The position numbers and the translations under genes are program-made. The notes under the pieces were generated by a model that did not search any database, had not been told where the DNA came from, and worked only from the letters and a program-made list of their open reading frames with translations. Below are positions 35,689 through 44,321 of a stretch of 64,000 bases of DNA, piece by piece. The stretch's first letter is position 1. Every line of letters starts with the position of its first letter. The DNA comes from Croceicoccus marinus (GTDB lineage Bacteria; Pseudomonadota; Alphaproteobacteria; Sphingomonadales; Sphingomonadaceae), in the NCBI RefSeq assembly GCF_001661675.2, contig NZ_CP019604.1, positions 124,001-188,000 on the forward strand. The letters are read 5' to 3'.

Positions 35689-36222
35689 TGTTCAATCAAC
35701 TCCCGTATCAGATAAGCGGCGCTTTCGAGCCGTTGATCCCGGGCTCAAAGTATCCACGAGAAGCTCCCAACGTTTCCGACGTTGCGGCTCTCACCTTGCG
35801 CGATCGTCGGCATTTCCCTTCTCCAGCCTTGCCAGAATTGATGTCCAATGCTGCCGGGCACGCTGAGGCTTTGCAAGATGGCGGCAGGTCCTAGGTGATG
35901 GCCACGTGAACGACGGGCAGTTATCCTTCCTCTACGCGCGCAAGTTGCAGGTCGACTACCGGTCCAGTTGCCGTCGCAGAGAAACGGCTGAACCAATGGC
36001 AGCTACCAATGACCGAGCCAAAGGCTGGGAACGACTGCTATGTCGGCGCCTTCCGCCTGGATGATCAGACACATGCCAACGGCAGGTTTCTGCGTGAACG
36101 GACACTCAAGCGTTTGCTGTAGAACGGCTTAAGTTGGTCGGGTGCTGCCGGAAGAACTTGGCGAATAGCCGCTGGCAGCTTCGTTCGATGCGACGTCAGA
36201 GACCGGACGGTCCGCCTCCGGT
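35689..36222. other. Intergenic region without a convincing gene
   Basis: This 534-bp stretch lies between the HIRAN gene and the pRiA4b ORF-3-like gene. Short frames occur on both strands, but none has a ribosome-binding site plus protein-like composition. I see no repeat shared with the dispersed family and no clear hairpin. Confidence 0.35.
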
Positions 36223-36852
36223 TCAGTCGCGGATGTGTCGTTGCCGGTAATCGCCGCGACAGGCCCGCATGGCCTTCGCGATGGCCTTGTTGGTTGCATC
36301 AAGGTCGAAGCGCTCCGGATCGAACGTCTTGCCCGCCCATCGCCGCACTGACTTGTGCTCCTCATGCGTGGAGTCGAGCCATGCTTCCAGGAAGTCGGCA
36401 TAGCCGGGGTATCCACCGACATCTTCTGGCGGACCCGACCGTTCGCCGGCGATGCAGCGGGGATATTTGACCTCCTCTTCGATCTCGGCACGACGCAATA
36501 CCAGCTTGTGCTGCCAATCATCGCCAAAGTCGTATTCATAGGTGATGGTGAGCTTCGCATCGACCTCATAAGGAAATGTCAGATCCTTGAGCTGGACGTC
36601 AGTCGCCTCAAACACCCGTGGGCCATAAGCAGCATCTTCAATAGCCTCGGGCGCGCCGATGGTCAGGCCTCCGACACGGAATTGATGCAAATGGCTGTCG
36701 GTCCACCCGAATGCTGCCTGCAACACCTCGTGAAGCTGTGCAAAATTGAGATCGCTCGGCAGTTCCAGCGTGCGGGTGATCGCTGGCTCGATGCCGACAA
36801 TCCGGGCTTCCAGACGGATGATATAAGCGTAGGGGTCGTGGGGTTTGGGCAT
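36223..36852 (-). CDS. Plasmid pRiA4b ORF-3-like protein
   Basis: A 209-residue protein of the pRiA4b ORF-3 / IS1096 TnpR-like family. It has the typical order of RLEARIVGIEPAITRTLELPSDLNFAQLHEVLQAAFGW, then DSHLHQF, then YEYDFGDDWQHKLVL, and late CIAGERSGPPEDVGGYPGY. The family is common on plasmids and islands; its function is unknown. The start at 36852 (MPKPHDPYAY) matches the family's N-terminus. The open frame extends 64 codons upstream into the ParE region, which I do not accept. The strong YDFGDDW motif makes the family call firm. Confidence 0.85.
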   Translation of the reverse strand: MPKPHDPYAYIIRLEARIVGIEPAITRTLELPSDLNFAQLHEVLQAAFGWTDSHLHQFRVGGLTIGAPEAIEDAAYGPRVFEATDVQLKDLTFPYEVDAKLTITYEYDFGDDWQHKLVLRRAEIEEEVKYPRCIAGERSGPPEDVGGYPGYADFLEAWLDSTHEEHKSVRRWAGKTFDPERFDLDATNKAIAKAMRACRGDYRQRHIRD

Positions 36853-36997
36853 AGCGGGACCATGCCCGTGATGGCAAAAGCTCGCAAGCATGTGGCCAGC
36901 GATGGTGGGGCGACGAACACCCGCGAGGACGAAATACGAATTTTTCTTGAGCCGGATTGGACCCTCGAAGTCGCGCCTGTTGGCGGGTGCTGCCCAT

Positions 36998-37288
36998 TTA
37001 CAGATATCGGCTGAAGTCCCTGTTGTGGTGGAGAACCCGGACAATCAGAATCGCGCTGCCGGCCGGCCGATAAAAGATAACATGGGCCTGCTGCCTGATC
37101 CGGCGCAGACCGGGCGCAAGGTCCTCGGCGCTTCTGCCGAGACCCGGGTTGTCGAGGAGGGATTGAAAACAGGATTGCAGCAGATCGCGGTACTTGCGGG
37201 CCTGTTCGATGCCAAACTCAGCTATCGTGTAATCGGCGATTTCGGCAAGATCGGATGCTGCTCGCCTGCTGATTTGCAGGTCAGGCAT
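36998..37288 (-). CDS. ParE/RelE-superfamily toxin (module 2)
   Basis: A 96-residue ParE-type toxin. The N-terminal ISRRAASDLAEIADYTIAEFG is the classical ParE start. A central LLDNPGLGRSAEDLAPGLRRI and a final strand pair VIFYRPAGSAILIVRVLHHNRD complete the fold. Its ATG overlaps the antitoxin gene by eight bases, the usual coupling. Full length and intact. Codon use matches the region. Confidence 0.9.
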   Translation of the reverse strand: MPDLQISRRAASDLAEIADYTIAEFGIEQARKYRDLLQSCFQSLLDNPGLGRSAEDLAPGLRRIRQQAHVIFYRPAGSAILIVRVLHHNRDFSRYL

Positions 37289-37535
37289 CTGCAGAGGGAC
37301 TATGTTTCTCTGCTGTTGTCCATATATCGTCCAGCGACAGATCGCTCACGCCGCTTTCCAGCCCTTCCGCGATCGCCTGCCTCAGTTCGGCCAAGCTGTT
37401 CTGCCCTTCCTGATCGCGGCGTACGAGATCACGAATATATTCGCTGTCGTTCGTGAATGCCCCGCGTGCGATCTGAGCCTTGATCCAGGCATCCTGACTG
37501 TCGCTGAGCGTGATGGTTTTGCGGATGGTTGCCAT
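37281..37535 (-). CDS. ParD-family antitoxin (module 2)
   Basis: An 84-residue antitoxin. IRKTITLSDSQDAWIKAQIARGAFTNDSEYIRDLVRRDQ is a textbook ParD ribbon-helix-helix start. The C-terminal half with LDDIWTTAE should wrap the toxin. A strong AGGAGAAGC site precedes the ATG at 37535. It overlaps the ParE gene, so the pair is one transcript, probably autoregulated. Confidence 0.9.
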   Translation of the reverse strand: MATIRKTITLSDSQDAWIKAQIARGAFTNDSEYIRDLVRRDQEGQNSLAELRQAIAEGLESGVSDLSLDDIWTTAEKHSPSADA

Positions 37536-37755
37536 GTGCTTCTCCTAAAAAACCGGTATCATACTATCGGTGCGGGCGACAATTATCCTGATAAATTCCT
37601 CGCGACAGATGGGCCATCTCGCTGGTCAGCGACCGGCTCCCGTCTGATTGACTTACGGAACATTCCGCGGCCGTCGAGGTGTGCTATGGCCTCTGGCTTC
37701 CTTGTATCGACGCAATTCGTACCGCATGGTTCGCAGGTTCGTAGCGAGACAGGCG

Positions 37756-38571
37756 ATGCAGAACGAAGCAACGAAAACCGTCCACCGTAACAGCCTCGGC
37801 TTTGTCGTTTCGGATTCCGCGCAGGGCCGAGGGGATTCCGGTGCGAAGATCGTGTGGGGGCTCCGGGAAGACGGCACCAGAGTGTCCATCGACGATGCGA
37901 AACGCGGCGGGGCCGAGCATCTGAAATGCGAATGCGGGGCGGATCTGGTCGCTCGCAAGGGTGAGACCAATACGCATCATTTCGCGCATGCCTCAGGCGG
38001 GGCGCAGGCCTGTCGGCAAGCGCAACTCGCGGCCATGTGCAGTTTTGCTGTAGGAGCCCTCTCGGGCAAAGCGGACGTGCGGCTTCCGGATGTTGATGGC
38101 CGAACCCGTTCGATTGGCTTCGATACAGTGATCGGCGAAGTCTTCGGTGAATTGGCAGGCGTGCGCGCTGCGGCGAGCAAGATTAAATCTCGCCGGGAGG
38201 TGGCGATCGTGTTCATGCTGAAACACCGCCAGCCCTTGCCGGACGTGGCGGAATCTAAAGCTTCGGGCTTGTCCGTAATCGCGATCAATCTGGCGCCGCA
38301 CAGGAACCTGACAGACGAGCAGATTGCCACGGCCATCCGATCCGGTGCCAGCAGGCGCTGGCTATACAATGCGAGGTTTCCAAAAGCGACGACTGATCCA
38401 AGCGCAAAGGAGGGGGCTGGAAGGGCTGAACTTCGCGCGCGCATCAATAAGTCGCACATCGACTTATCCGGGCCATCGCGCATAAAATCCAATATCACGG
38501 ACGAGGAATGGACGTCGCTGGGTCCCGAAGAGCTTCGCAGGCGGCTATTCGGCGACAAATATGAGCGCTGA
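37756..38571 (+). CDS. CoiA-like zinc-finger protein
   Basis: A 271-residue protein. The segment LKCECGADLVARKGETNTHHFAHASG near residues 54-79 matches the N-terminal signature of CoiA-like proteins (a Cys pair, then HFAH). CoiA is needed for competence in streptococci, and relatives on mobile elements carry a nuclease-like part. Here the C-terminal nuclease block is not evident. The start is uncertain: ATG codons at 37726 and 37756 and a frame opening at 37648 are all possible. A decayed copy of its first 100 or so residues lies at 43174-43530. Function unknown. Confidence 0.55.
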   Translation: MQNEATKTVHRNSLGFVVSDSAQGRGDSGAKIVWGLREDGTRVSIDDAKRGGAEHLKCECGADLVARKGETNTHHFAHASGGAQACRQAQLAAMCSFAVGALSGKADVRLPDVDGRTRSIGFDTVIGEVFGELAGVRAAASKIKSRREVAIVFMLKHRQPLPDVAESKASGLSVIAINLAPHRNLTDEQIATAIRSGASRRWLYNARFPKATTDPSAKEGAGRAELRARINKSHIDLSGPSRIKSNITDEEWTSLGPEELRRRLFGDKYER

Positions 38572-38656
38572 TTTTTATCCGTCCTCGCGCAAGCGTGCTT
38601 GAGACGCGTATGTTCGTCCGGGACTAAACGTCGCCGCCATTCTGGACGGCGATGAT

Positions 38657-38791
38657 CGCTTCAAGGTGCTGCGCAGGCTCGAAGAAGAGCGAGCAAGACT
38701 GTCAGCGCCCATTCGGCAGGATGAGAAGCTTCGCGAAATCGCGCAATCGGTCGAACCTGGCCATGCCGCTAGCTTCAAGGCGGACTGGGAA
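38657..38791 (+). pseudogene. Mosaic fragment of relaxase C-terminus
   Basis: On the plus strand, 38684-38791 encodes a near copy of the relaxase tail (RLSAPIRQDEKLREIAQSVEP, compared with RLSALIRQDEKLREIAQSVEP in the intact gene at about 20509-20617). Just before it, 38657-38685 matches the first part of the DnaQ-like exonuclease gene at 44.4 kb (DRFKVLRRLEE there reads NRFRVLRRLEE). There is no start codon and the frame is open only locally. It is a scar of recombination between related plasmid regions, now bordered by IS66 copy 2. Confidence 0.75.
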
Positions 38792-38988
38792 CGATCCGAT
38801 TTCAATGCCAGTCCGGCTGGCCGCGGTATCCAGCGCGATCGTGGGAAGGGGCGAGCGCCCAGATGATCGAGCAAATGACCATCGCCGCGAAGGCTGAAGG
38901 ACCGTACCCATCCGGTGAGGCCCGCCTTGTCCGGCGAGTGAACGACCGGTCTTAAGAGCGCTCGTATGAGCGAGCTTAGGAGCGGAGC

Positions 38989-39354
38989 ATGGGTCAGATC
39001 ACGGTGATGACGGGGCCGGAGCGTCGTCGGCGTTGGAGCGAGGAGGAGCGGATTGAGATCCTCGCCGAGGCCTTTGCGCCGGGCGCCTGCGTTGCCGATG
39101 TATCGCGGCGGCGCGACGTTTCGACCAGCCTGATCTACACATGGCGTCGCAAGTTGCGCGAACAGTCGGCGGCTGCGTCCTTGCCGGTACCGGAGATAAA
39201 TTTCGCCCAGGCCGTGCTCGCCGATGATGAGCAGCCTGCCGATCACGATCCGTGTGCCGCGGTCACGGTCGATCTTGGCAATGGTCGGTGCGTGCGCATT
39301 TCGTCGAATGCGCCTGCCGCACTGGTTTCGGCGACCTTGAAGGCGCTGCGATGA
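38989..39354 (+). CDS. tnpA: IS66 accessory protein TnpA (copy 2)
   Basis: A 121-residue helix-turn-helix protein matching the TnpA of copy 1 in the N-terminal half (ERRRRWSEEERIEILAEAF, then VADVSRRRDVSTSLIYTWRRKLRE). The C-terminal half differs strongly between the two copies. It overlaps tnpB by four bases. Intact. Confidence 0.9.
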   Translation: MGQITVMTGPERRRRWSEEERIEILAEAFAPGACVADVSRRRDVSTSLIYTWRRKLREQSAAASLPVPEINFAQAVLADDEQPADHDPCAAVTVDLGNGRCVRISSNAPAALVSATLKALR

Positions 39355-39692
39355 TCCCATCGGGCGCGAGGGTCTGGATCGCGATGGGCCACACGGACAT
39401 GCGCAAGGGCATGCAGGGGTTGGCCTTGCAGGTTCAGCAGGGCCTGAAGCGCGATCCACATGGCGGCGACCTGTTCGTGTTCCGAGGGCGGACGGGATCG
39501 CTGGTCAAGATCATCTGGCACGACGGCATCGGCATGTCGCTTTATGCCAAACGGCTCGAGAAGGGTCGCTTCGTCTGGCCCTCGGCGAGAGAGGGCATCG
39601 TCTCGCTGACCAATGCCCAATTGTCCTGCCTGCTGGAGGGGATCGACTGGCGTAACCCGCAATATTCATGGCGTCCGCAGAGCGCCGGATAG
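39351..39692 (+). CDS. tnpB: IS66 Orf2 family protein TnpB (copy 2)
   Basis: A 113-residue protein, about 85 percent identical by eye to TnpB of copy 1: GHTDMRKGMQGLALQVQQ, then LVKIIWHDGIGMSLYAKRLEKGRFVW and LLEGIDWRNPQ. The ATG at 39351 overlaps the tnpA stop; longer upstream frames run through tnpA and are not real. Confidence 0.93.
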   Translation: MIPSGARVWIAMGHTDMRKGMQGLALQVQQGLKRDPHGGDLFVFRGRTGSLVKIIWHDGIGMSLYAKRLEKGRFVWPSAREGIVSLTNAQLSCLLEGIDWRNPQYSWRPQSAG

Positions 39693-39765
39693 GGGCTGCA
39701 TTTTCTTCGTTGGCTGGCGCATTTTGGGCTTTGACCGAAGGCCGATCTGTGATTCCATGCCCCTT

Positions 39766-41409
39766 ATGGACACGGCCGCATCGCCCCTGCCGGACGACGT
39801 CGAAGCGCTCAAGGCGCTGCTGGCCGCCGCGCTCTCACGCGCCGATGATGCCGAGGCACGCCTTGCCAAGGCCAGGGCCCGCGAGAGCGCGATCGAGGCG
39901 CTGATCGCGCACCTCAAGCTGCAGATCGCCAGGCTGCGTCGCGAGCAATATGGCGCCAGCGCCGAACGCAGCCGACGTCTGCTCGACCAGTTGGAATTGC
40001 AGCTCGAAGATCTCGAGGCCGATGCCTGCGAGAATGATTGCGCTGCCGAAGCCGCTGCGGCGAAGACGAGCGAGGTTGCCGCGTTCGACCGCAAGCGCCC
40101 GAGCCGCAAGCCGTTCCCCGAACATCTGCCCCGCGAACGCGTCGTCATCCCCGCGCCCTGTTCGTGCCCGTCCTGCGGCAGCGCGCGTCTGTCAAAGCTG
40201 GGAGAGGATATCACCGAGACGCTGGAAGTGATCCCGCGCCAGTGGAAGGTGATCCGGACGGTGCGTGAGAAGTTCTCCTGCCGGGATTGCGAGACGATTA
40301 CGCAGCCCCCGGCGCCGTTCCATGTCGTGCCGCGCGGATGGGCCGGGCCCAGCTTCCTCGCCATGCTACTTTTTGAGAAGTACGGTCAGCACCAGCCCCT
40401 CAACCGGCAGGCCGAGCGCTTCGCCCGCGAAGGCGTAGCGCTCAGCACCTCGACCCTGGCCGATCAGGTCGGTGCCGCCGCCTTCGCACTCATGCCGCTC
40501 TACCGGCGGATCGAAGCCCATGTGCTGGATGCAGCCCGGATCCATGGCGACGATACGACCGTGCCGGTCATGGCGAAGGGCAAGACCGATACGGCGCGCC
40601 TGTGGGTTTATGTGCGCGATGACCGGCCCTTCGCCGGCTCCGATCCGCCAGCAGCCTTGTTCCACTATTCCCGCGATCGGCGCGGTGAGCATCCACGGGA
40701 GCATCTGGCGTCCTGGGCAGGGATCCTGCAGGCCGATGCCTATGGCGGCTACAACGAGCTTTACGCTCCCGGTCGTCAGCCAGCACCCGTGATCGAGGCG
40801 GGCTGCTTCGCGCATGCACGGCGCAAATTCTTCGAGCTGGCCGATGTCGAGGGAGCCGCGCGCAGGAGAAGCCGCGGCGGACGCAACGGCATGATCTACC
40901 CGATCGCGCTAGAAGCCGTGCAGCGCCTCGATGCCCTGTTCGAGATCGAGCGCGGCATCAACGGCAAAACGCCAGGCGAGCGTGTTGCACTCCGGCAGGA
41001 ACGCAGCGCGCCGCTGATGGCGGGCCTGCACGCCTGGCTCACCGCGCAGCTCGCGAAGCTGTCGCGCAGCCATGATATGGCCAAGGCCATCAACTATATG
41101 CTCCGGCGCTGGGGTGCCTTCACCCGGTTCCTCGATGATGGCCGGATCTGCATCACGAACAACGCTGCCGAGCGGGCGCTGCGCTGTGTGCCGCTTGGCC
41201 GCAAGGCATGGCTGTTCTGCGGTTCCGACCGCGGCGGACAGCGCGCGGCCGTGCTCTACACGCTGATCCAGACGGCCCGGCTCAACGATGTCGATCCGCA
41301 GGCGTGGCTGGCCGATGTCCTCGCGCGCATCGCCGGACATCCTGCCCACCGGATCGACGAACTACTGCCCTGGAACTGGGAATCTGGGCGAGCCAGAATC
41401 GCAGCTTGA
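39766..41409 (+). CDS. tnpC: IS66 DDE transposase TnpC (copy 2)
   Basis: A transposase of about 547 residues. It has the coiled-coil start, zinc segment CSCPSCGSAR and FSCRDCE, and DDE blocks HGDDTTVPVM, LQADAYGGYNELY and NNAAERALRC. The ATG at 39766 gives MDTAASPLPDD, matching copy 1; an ATG at 39757 is also possible. Intact. Its stop overlaps the start of the passenger ORF (TGATG). Confidence 0.93.
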   Translation: MDTAASPLPDDVEALKALLAAALSRADDAEARLAKARARESAIEALIAHLKLQIARLRREQYGASAERSRRLLDQLELQLEDLEADACENDCAAEAAAAKTSEVAAFDRKRPSRKPFPEHLPRERVVIPAPCSCPSCGSARLSKLGEDITETLEVIPRQWKVIRTVREKFSCRDCETITQPPAPFHVVPRGWAGPSFLAMLLFEKYGQHQPLNRQAERFAREGVALSTSTLADQVGAAAFALMPLYRRIEAHVLDAARIHGDDTTVPVMAKGKTDTARLWVYVRDDRPFAGSDPPAALFHYSRDRRGEHPREHLASWAGILQADAYGGYNELYAPGRQPAPVIEAGCFAHARRKFFELADVEGAARRRSRGGRNGMIYPIALEAVQRLDALFEIERGINGKTPGERVALRQERSAPLMAGLHAWLTAQLAKLSRSHDMAKAINYMLRRWGAFTRFLDDGRICITNNAAERALRCVPLGRKAWLFCGSDRGGQRAAVLYTLIQTARLNDVDPQAWLADVLARIAGHPAHRIDELLPWNWESGRARIAA

Positions 41410-41627
41410 TGGCGCACGTTAACAAGGTCCATTCGGTCAGCACGATCGCACTCGTAGCGCGTCATCTAAGCGTCGAAGAAGATCTGATTGCTGAACTCGC
41501 GTCGGGCATGGACCCGGAAGACGGGCTGATCTGGGTGTACAGCCTTGATCGTCCGGACGGCGCGATGGCATTTACCGAATACGGCGTCGAAAACCTCACA
41601 ACGCTCATCGCCGACCACGATATATAG
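41409..41627 (+). CDS. Small passenger protein inside IS66 copy 2
   Basis: A 72-residue acidic protein of unknown family. Its ATG overlaps the tnpC stop, and it lies inside the element's right end, so it moves with the IS. Copy 1 has no equivalent; there the right end follows tnpC after about 50 bp. The sequence (LIWVYSLDRPDGAMAFTEYGVENLTTLI) looks like a compact globular protein. It might modulate transposition, but no motif supports that. Confidence 0.6.
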   Translation: MAHVNKVHSVSTIALVARHLSVEEDLIAELASGMDPEDGLIWVYSLDRPDGAMAFTEYGVENLTTLIADHDI

Positions 41628-41681
41628 CACTGCCGCGGCCTTCACCGGATGGGTACGAAGGACCCTCCAGATCAAGCACAC

Positions 41682-41707
41682 AAAAGGGCGCTGGATGGCG
41701 CCCTTTT
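41682..41707 (-). terminator. Strong rho-independent terminator, probably two-way
   Basis: AAAAGGGCGC and GCGCCCTTTT form a perfect 10-bp stem around a 6-base loop. It lies 26 bp past the stop of the double-HTH regulator gene, which reads on the minus strand. The A and T runs on both sides allow termination in either direction. Confidence 0.85.
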
Positions 41708-41732
41708 CATTCAGTCAGAATTGGTTCTGCTT

Positions 41733-42899
41733 CTAGGCCATTTCGATCTGGGAAAGCTTCGCGACCCTAACGTTGCTCTCCTTCGAAAGCGACGATTGCC
41801 ATTCGGGATTGACCTGCGCCAGTTTGAAGCCGCGCCCGGCCGGCCGAGCCGATACGACACGCACCCGCGGGCCATCGATCAGGGCGAGAACCATCTCGCC
41901 TTTCACTTCGGAGCGATCGATCAGTTCGAACACCAGCAGCGCGCTGGTCGGAATGCCCATGCCCAGAACCGGCTTGTCCAGCTTGAGGGCAATGCCCGGT
42001 CCCTCGAAATTGCGCGTGAAGGTCTTCTTCGTTTCGGACAGCATCGTCCAGCCATCATGAGTCCTGCCCTCAAGGACCGGCATGGTCTGGTCGTCCGAGA
42101 CAATATCCGGCTGTTCAGCTGCTGCCACGAGGCTCAGGTTCGACGACCAGTCGACGAGACCCTTTTCGGTCATCATCTTCTCGAGCTTGGCGGCAAACTT
42201 CTCGGCACGCTTGCCCGGCAATTTCTGCACCAGGGCGAGAAGCGAAGCGTTATGCCGTTGGTCCAGCGACTGCTGCGAAAACAGTTCGGCCATCATCGCA
42301 TCGAGACGACCTTCCTGCTCGTATGCCGTAACGCTACGCGCAATATCCCGCATCGATGCGCCGCCCATCATCTTGGCAATCGCCTTGCGGATCTTGTCAG
42401 GCCAACGATGGAAAGGGCGCTCAGCGTTCTCGATACGGCTGGCAGTGGCCGCAGGAATCCCGAACTTCTTTTTTAGATCCGTCGTCGACAGGCCGAGTTC
42501 GCGCCGGCGAATACGCAATGCGGCGCCGATCCTCAAATCTTCGCGCGTTCCGCCGCGGAACGTCAGCGATGCTTCAGTATGATCGCGCGCCCAGCTTTCA
42601 CGATCGAAATCCTTCTCGGCCGTATCAATGAACAGGCTCATTGGATCGACGTTGAGAAGCCTTGCCAGCTCGACGACCTCGTCAGGCCGCGGGAAAATCT
42701 GTCCTCGTTCAATCTTGGCTAGCCGTATGTAGGTGATCTCCTTCAAACCGGTCTCCCGAACGAAATCGGTCAGCGTCTCGTATCCGGCTTTGCGGCGAAG
42801 ATCGCGAAGCTTGTTCGGGAAGACGGTTGAGCGGACAATTCCGCTTTCGACGATATGGACCTGCGGCTGTTCGACAAACTTCGCAGCAACGGGTGCCAC
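41733..42899 (-). CDS. XRE-type transcriptional regulator with two HTH domains
   Basis: A 388-residue regulator. A first Cro/C1-type helix-turn-helix spans about residues 28-92 (NKLRDLRRKAGYETLTDFVRETGL, then KIERGQIFPRPDEVVELARLL). A second spans about 122-170 (IGAALRIRRRELGLSTTDLKKKFGIPAATASRIENAERP). The C-terminal half has beta-rich segments of unknown function. The start is GTG at 42897-42899 behind AGGAG. An imperfect inverted repeat (TTTCCGGAT and ATCCGAAA, 42976-42998) upstream could be its operator. Dual-HTH regulators are typical of plasmids and prophages. Its targets are unknown. Confidence 0.78.
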   Translation of the reverse strand: MAPVAAKFVEQPQVHIVESGIVRSTVFPNKLRDLRRKAGYETLTDFVRETGLKEITYIRLAKIERGQIFPRPDEVVELARLLNVDPMSLFIDTAEKDFDRESWARDHTEASLTFRGGTREDLRIGAALRIRRRELGLSTTDLKKKFGIPAATASRIENAERPFHRWPDKIRKAIAKMMGGASMRDIARSVTAYEQEGRLDAMMAELFSQQSLDQRHNASLLALVQKLPGKRAEKFAAKLEKMMTEKGLVDWSSNLSLVAAAEQPDIVSDDQTMPVLEGRTHDGWTMLSETKKTFTRNFEGPGIALKLDKPVLGMGIPTSALLVFELIDRSEVKGEMVLALIDGPRVRVVSARPAGRGFKLAQVNPEWQSSLSKESNVRVAKLSQIEMA

Positions 42900-43173
42900 A
42901 GCATAATCTCCTATTGCGATGAAGGGGGACTGGGATTCCGCCCGTCACGAAACTCTATGACCCAGCTGCCGACCATTTCCGGATGGAAAAATCCGAAAAG
43001 CCACCAATTGTTTCTATTCCGATAAACCCAGTACAAGGAAGGCTAGCTCAGCAAAAGGTTGCAATCTCGTGCAGATCCATTCCTAGCCGGATAACCAGTC
43101 TCATCCTAAAATTATCTGGATTAAACAAACCTCCTAAAATCTTGCCATTCTTGCTCTGGGCGGATCCGGTAAC

Positions 43174-43530
43174 TGCCCTATGGCCACTGGCGTCCTTGTA
43201 TCGACGCAATTCGCACCGCATGGTTCGCGGGTTCGTAGCGAAATACGCGATGCAGAACGAAGCAACGATAACCGTCCACCGCAATAGTCTCGGCTTCATC
43301 GTTTCGGATACCGGGCAGGGCCGGGGCAATTCCGGTGCGAAGATCGTGTGGGGCCGCCGGGAAGACGGCACCAGAGTGTCCATCGAAGATGAAGCGCAGT
43401 ACCGCCGAATATTTGAAACGCGAATGGGGGGCGGTTCTCCTCGCGCGCAAAGGATAAGACGAGTACGCATCATTTCGCCCACGCTTCAGGCGAGGCGCAA
43501 GCCTGGGCAGCAGCGCCACACTATCGCGGC
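43174..43530 (+). pseudogene. Decayed copy of the CoiA-like gene
   Basis: DNA and protein closely match 37677-38030: LASLYRRNSHRMVRGFVAKYAMQNEAT, then VHRNSLGFIVSDTGQGRGNSGAKIVWG compared with the intact gene. After SIEDEAQ small deletions shift the frame, and the Cys pair of the zinc signature and the HFAH are lost from the frame, although their DNA remnants (catcatttcgcccacgcttc) are still visible. The copy stops where the ParE gene of module 3 begins. It is a duplicated, inactivated fragment. Confidence 0.85.
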
Positions 43531-43835
43531 ATATCGTCCCGAAACCGTTCGGTCTGGTGCATGTGTTCATGTAGCACTGTCACGATGCCGACCGTACCGT
43601 CTGACAATACGCGCCAATAGATATAGTGATGTTCATAGCGGCAGTAATAGCCGTCCACGCCGAATTCGGCCGGGACAGATCGCCACGGGATCTCCCTTGA
43701 GGCTATTTGCTCGAAGCAGCTGAACAGGCCGCGGATATATTGTTCGGCCTGTTCGTCACCCCAGCGCTCGCGGGTGTAGCTATAGATCTCGTCGAGACGA
43801 TGGCCCGCGCGGTCCTGAACGCGAAAAGAGGTCAA
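43521..43835 (-). CDS. ParE/RelE-superfamily toxin (module 3)
   Basis: A 104-residue ParE-type toxin. RVQDRAGHRLDEIYSYTRERWGDEQAEQYIRGLFSCFEQIA is the typical helical hairpin, followed by VDGYYCRYEHHYIYWRVLSDGTVGIVTVLHEHMHQ for the beta sheet. The start is TTG at 43833-43835, three bases after the antitoxin stop; no better ATG exists. Complete in length. Its 3' end overlaps the edge of the decayed CoiA-like copy. Confidence 0.85.
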   Translation of the reverse strand: MTSFRVQDRAGHRLDEIYSYTRERWGDEQAEQYIRGLFSCFEQIASREIPWRSVPAEFGVDGYYCRYEHHYIYWRVLSDGTVGIVTVLHEHMHQTERFRDDMPR

Positions 43836-43838
43836 AAG

Positions 43839-44096
43839 TCAGCGCCGAGCATTCCGCGCGATGACGGTGTCGACGTCAAGAGTGTGATAGGCCGATTCCG
43901 GCACGGCGAAGGCGGTCTTCAATTCAGCTTTCAGCCGCGCGAACTGCTCCGCTTCCAGTCGTTCCTTATCGCGCCTGATGAGATCGCGCACATATTCGCT
44001 GACATTGTCGTAGGCCCCGTCCTCACCGACGTTCCGGGCGACGAAATCCTTGAGCGCGCCGCTAACCCGGACATTGAGGGTCATCATCTCGGCCAT
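43839..44096 (-). CDS. ParD-family antitoxin (module 3)
   Basis: An 85-residue antitoxin. MTLNVRVSGALKDFVARNVGEDGAYDNVSEYVRDLIRRDKERLE is a clear ParD N-terminal domain. GGAGG lies five bases before the ATG at 44096. The gene is followed directly by ParE. A good promoter lies upstream. The pair looks intact. Confidence 0.9.
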   Translation of the reverse strand: MAEMMTLNVRVSGALKDFVARNVGEDGAYDNVSEYVRDLIRRDKERLEAEQFARLKAELKTAFAVPESAYHTLDVDTVIARNARR

Positions 44097-44122
44097 GGAA
44101 GCCTCCAATCAGATTGGTCCAA

Positions 44123-44151
44123 CATATAAGGGATATTGTGGACAGTAGCAA
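44123..44151 (-). promoter_or_regulatory. Probable promoter of ParDE module 3
   Basis: On the minus strand TTGCTA (complement of 44146-44151) and TATATG (complement of 44123-44128) are 17 bp apart. They lie about 27 bp before the antitoxin start, which fits a short leader and autoregulation. Confidence 0.55.
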
Positions 44152-44321
44152 GGCGTGAGTGACTAGAGCACCAACGCGTGAAAATCGAAGGGGTAAGAAA
44201 AGCCTGAACCCGCTGGTCCGCGGTGAAGGTGAGACAGAAGGGAGGAGGGAAAAGGAGGTTACGGCCTCGCATCCGCTCCGCCGGTCTCGCTTGTACCAAC
44301 GACCGAAGGGTTTTGAACTTC

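Larger units (their letters stand above)
38904..41656 (+). mobile_element. IS66-family insertion sequence, copy 2
   Basis: A complete 2753-bp element with tnpA, tnpB, tnpC and a small extra gene. The left end starts GTACCCATCCGGTGAGG and the right end is CCTTCACCGGATGGGTAC. GAAGGACC is duplicated outside both ends (38896-38903 and 41657-41664), a perfect 8-bp target duplication. It is clearly diverged from copy 1 along its whole length, so the two arrived separately rather than one copying the other. Confidence 0.95.
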
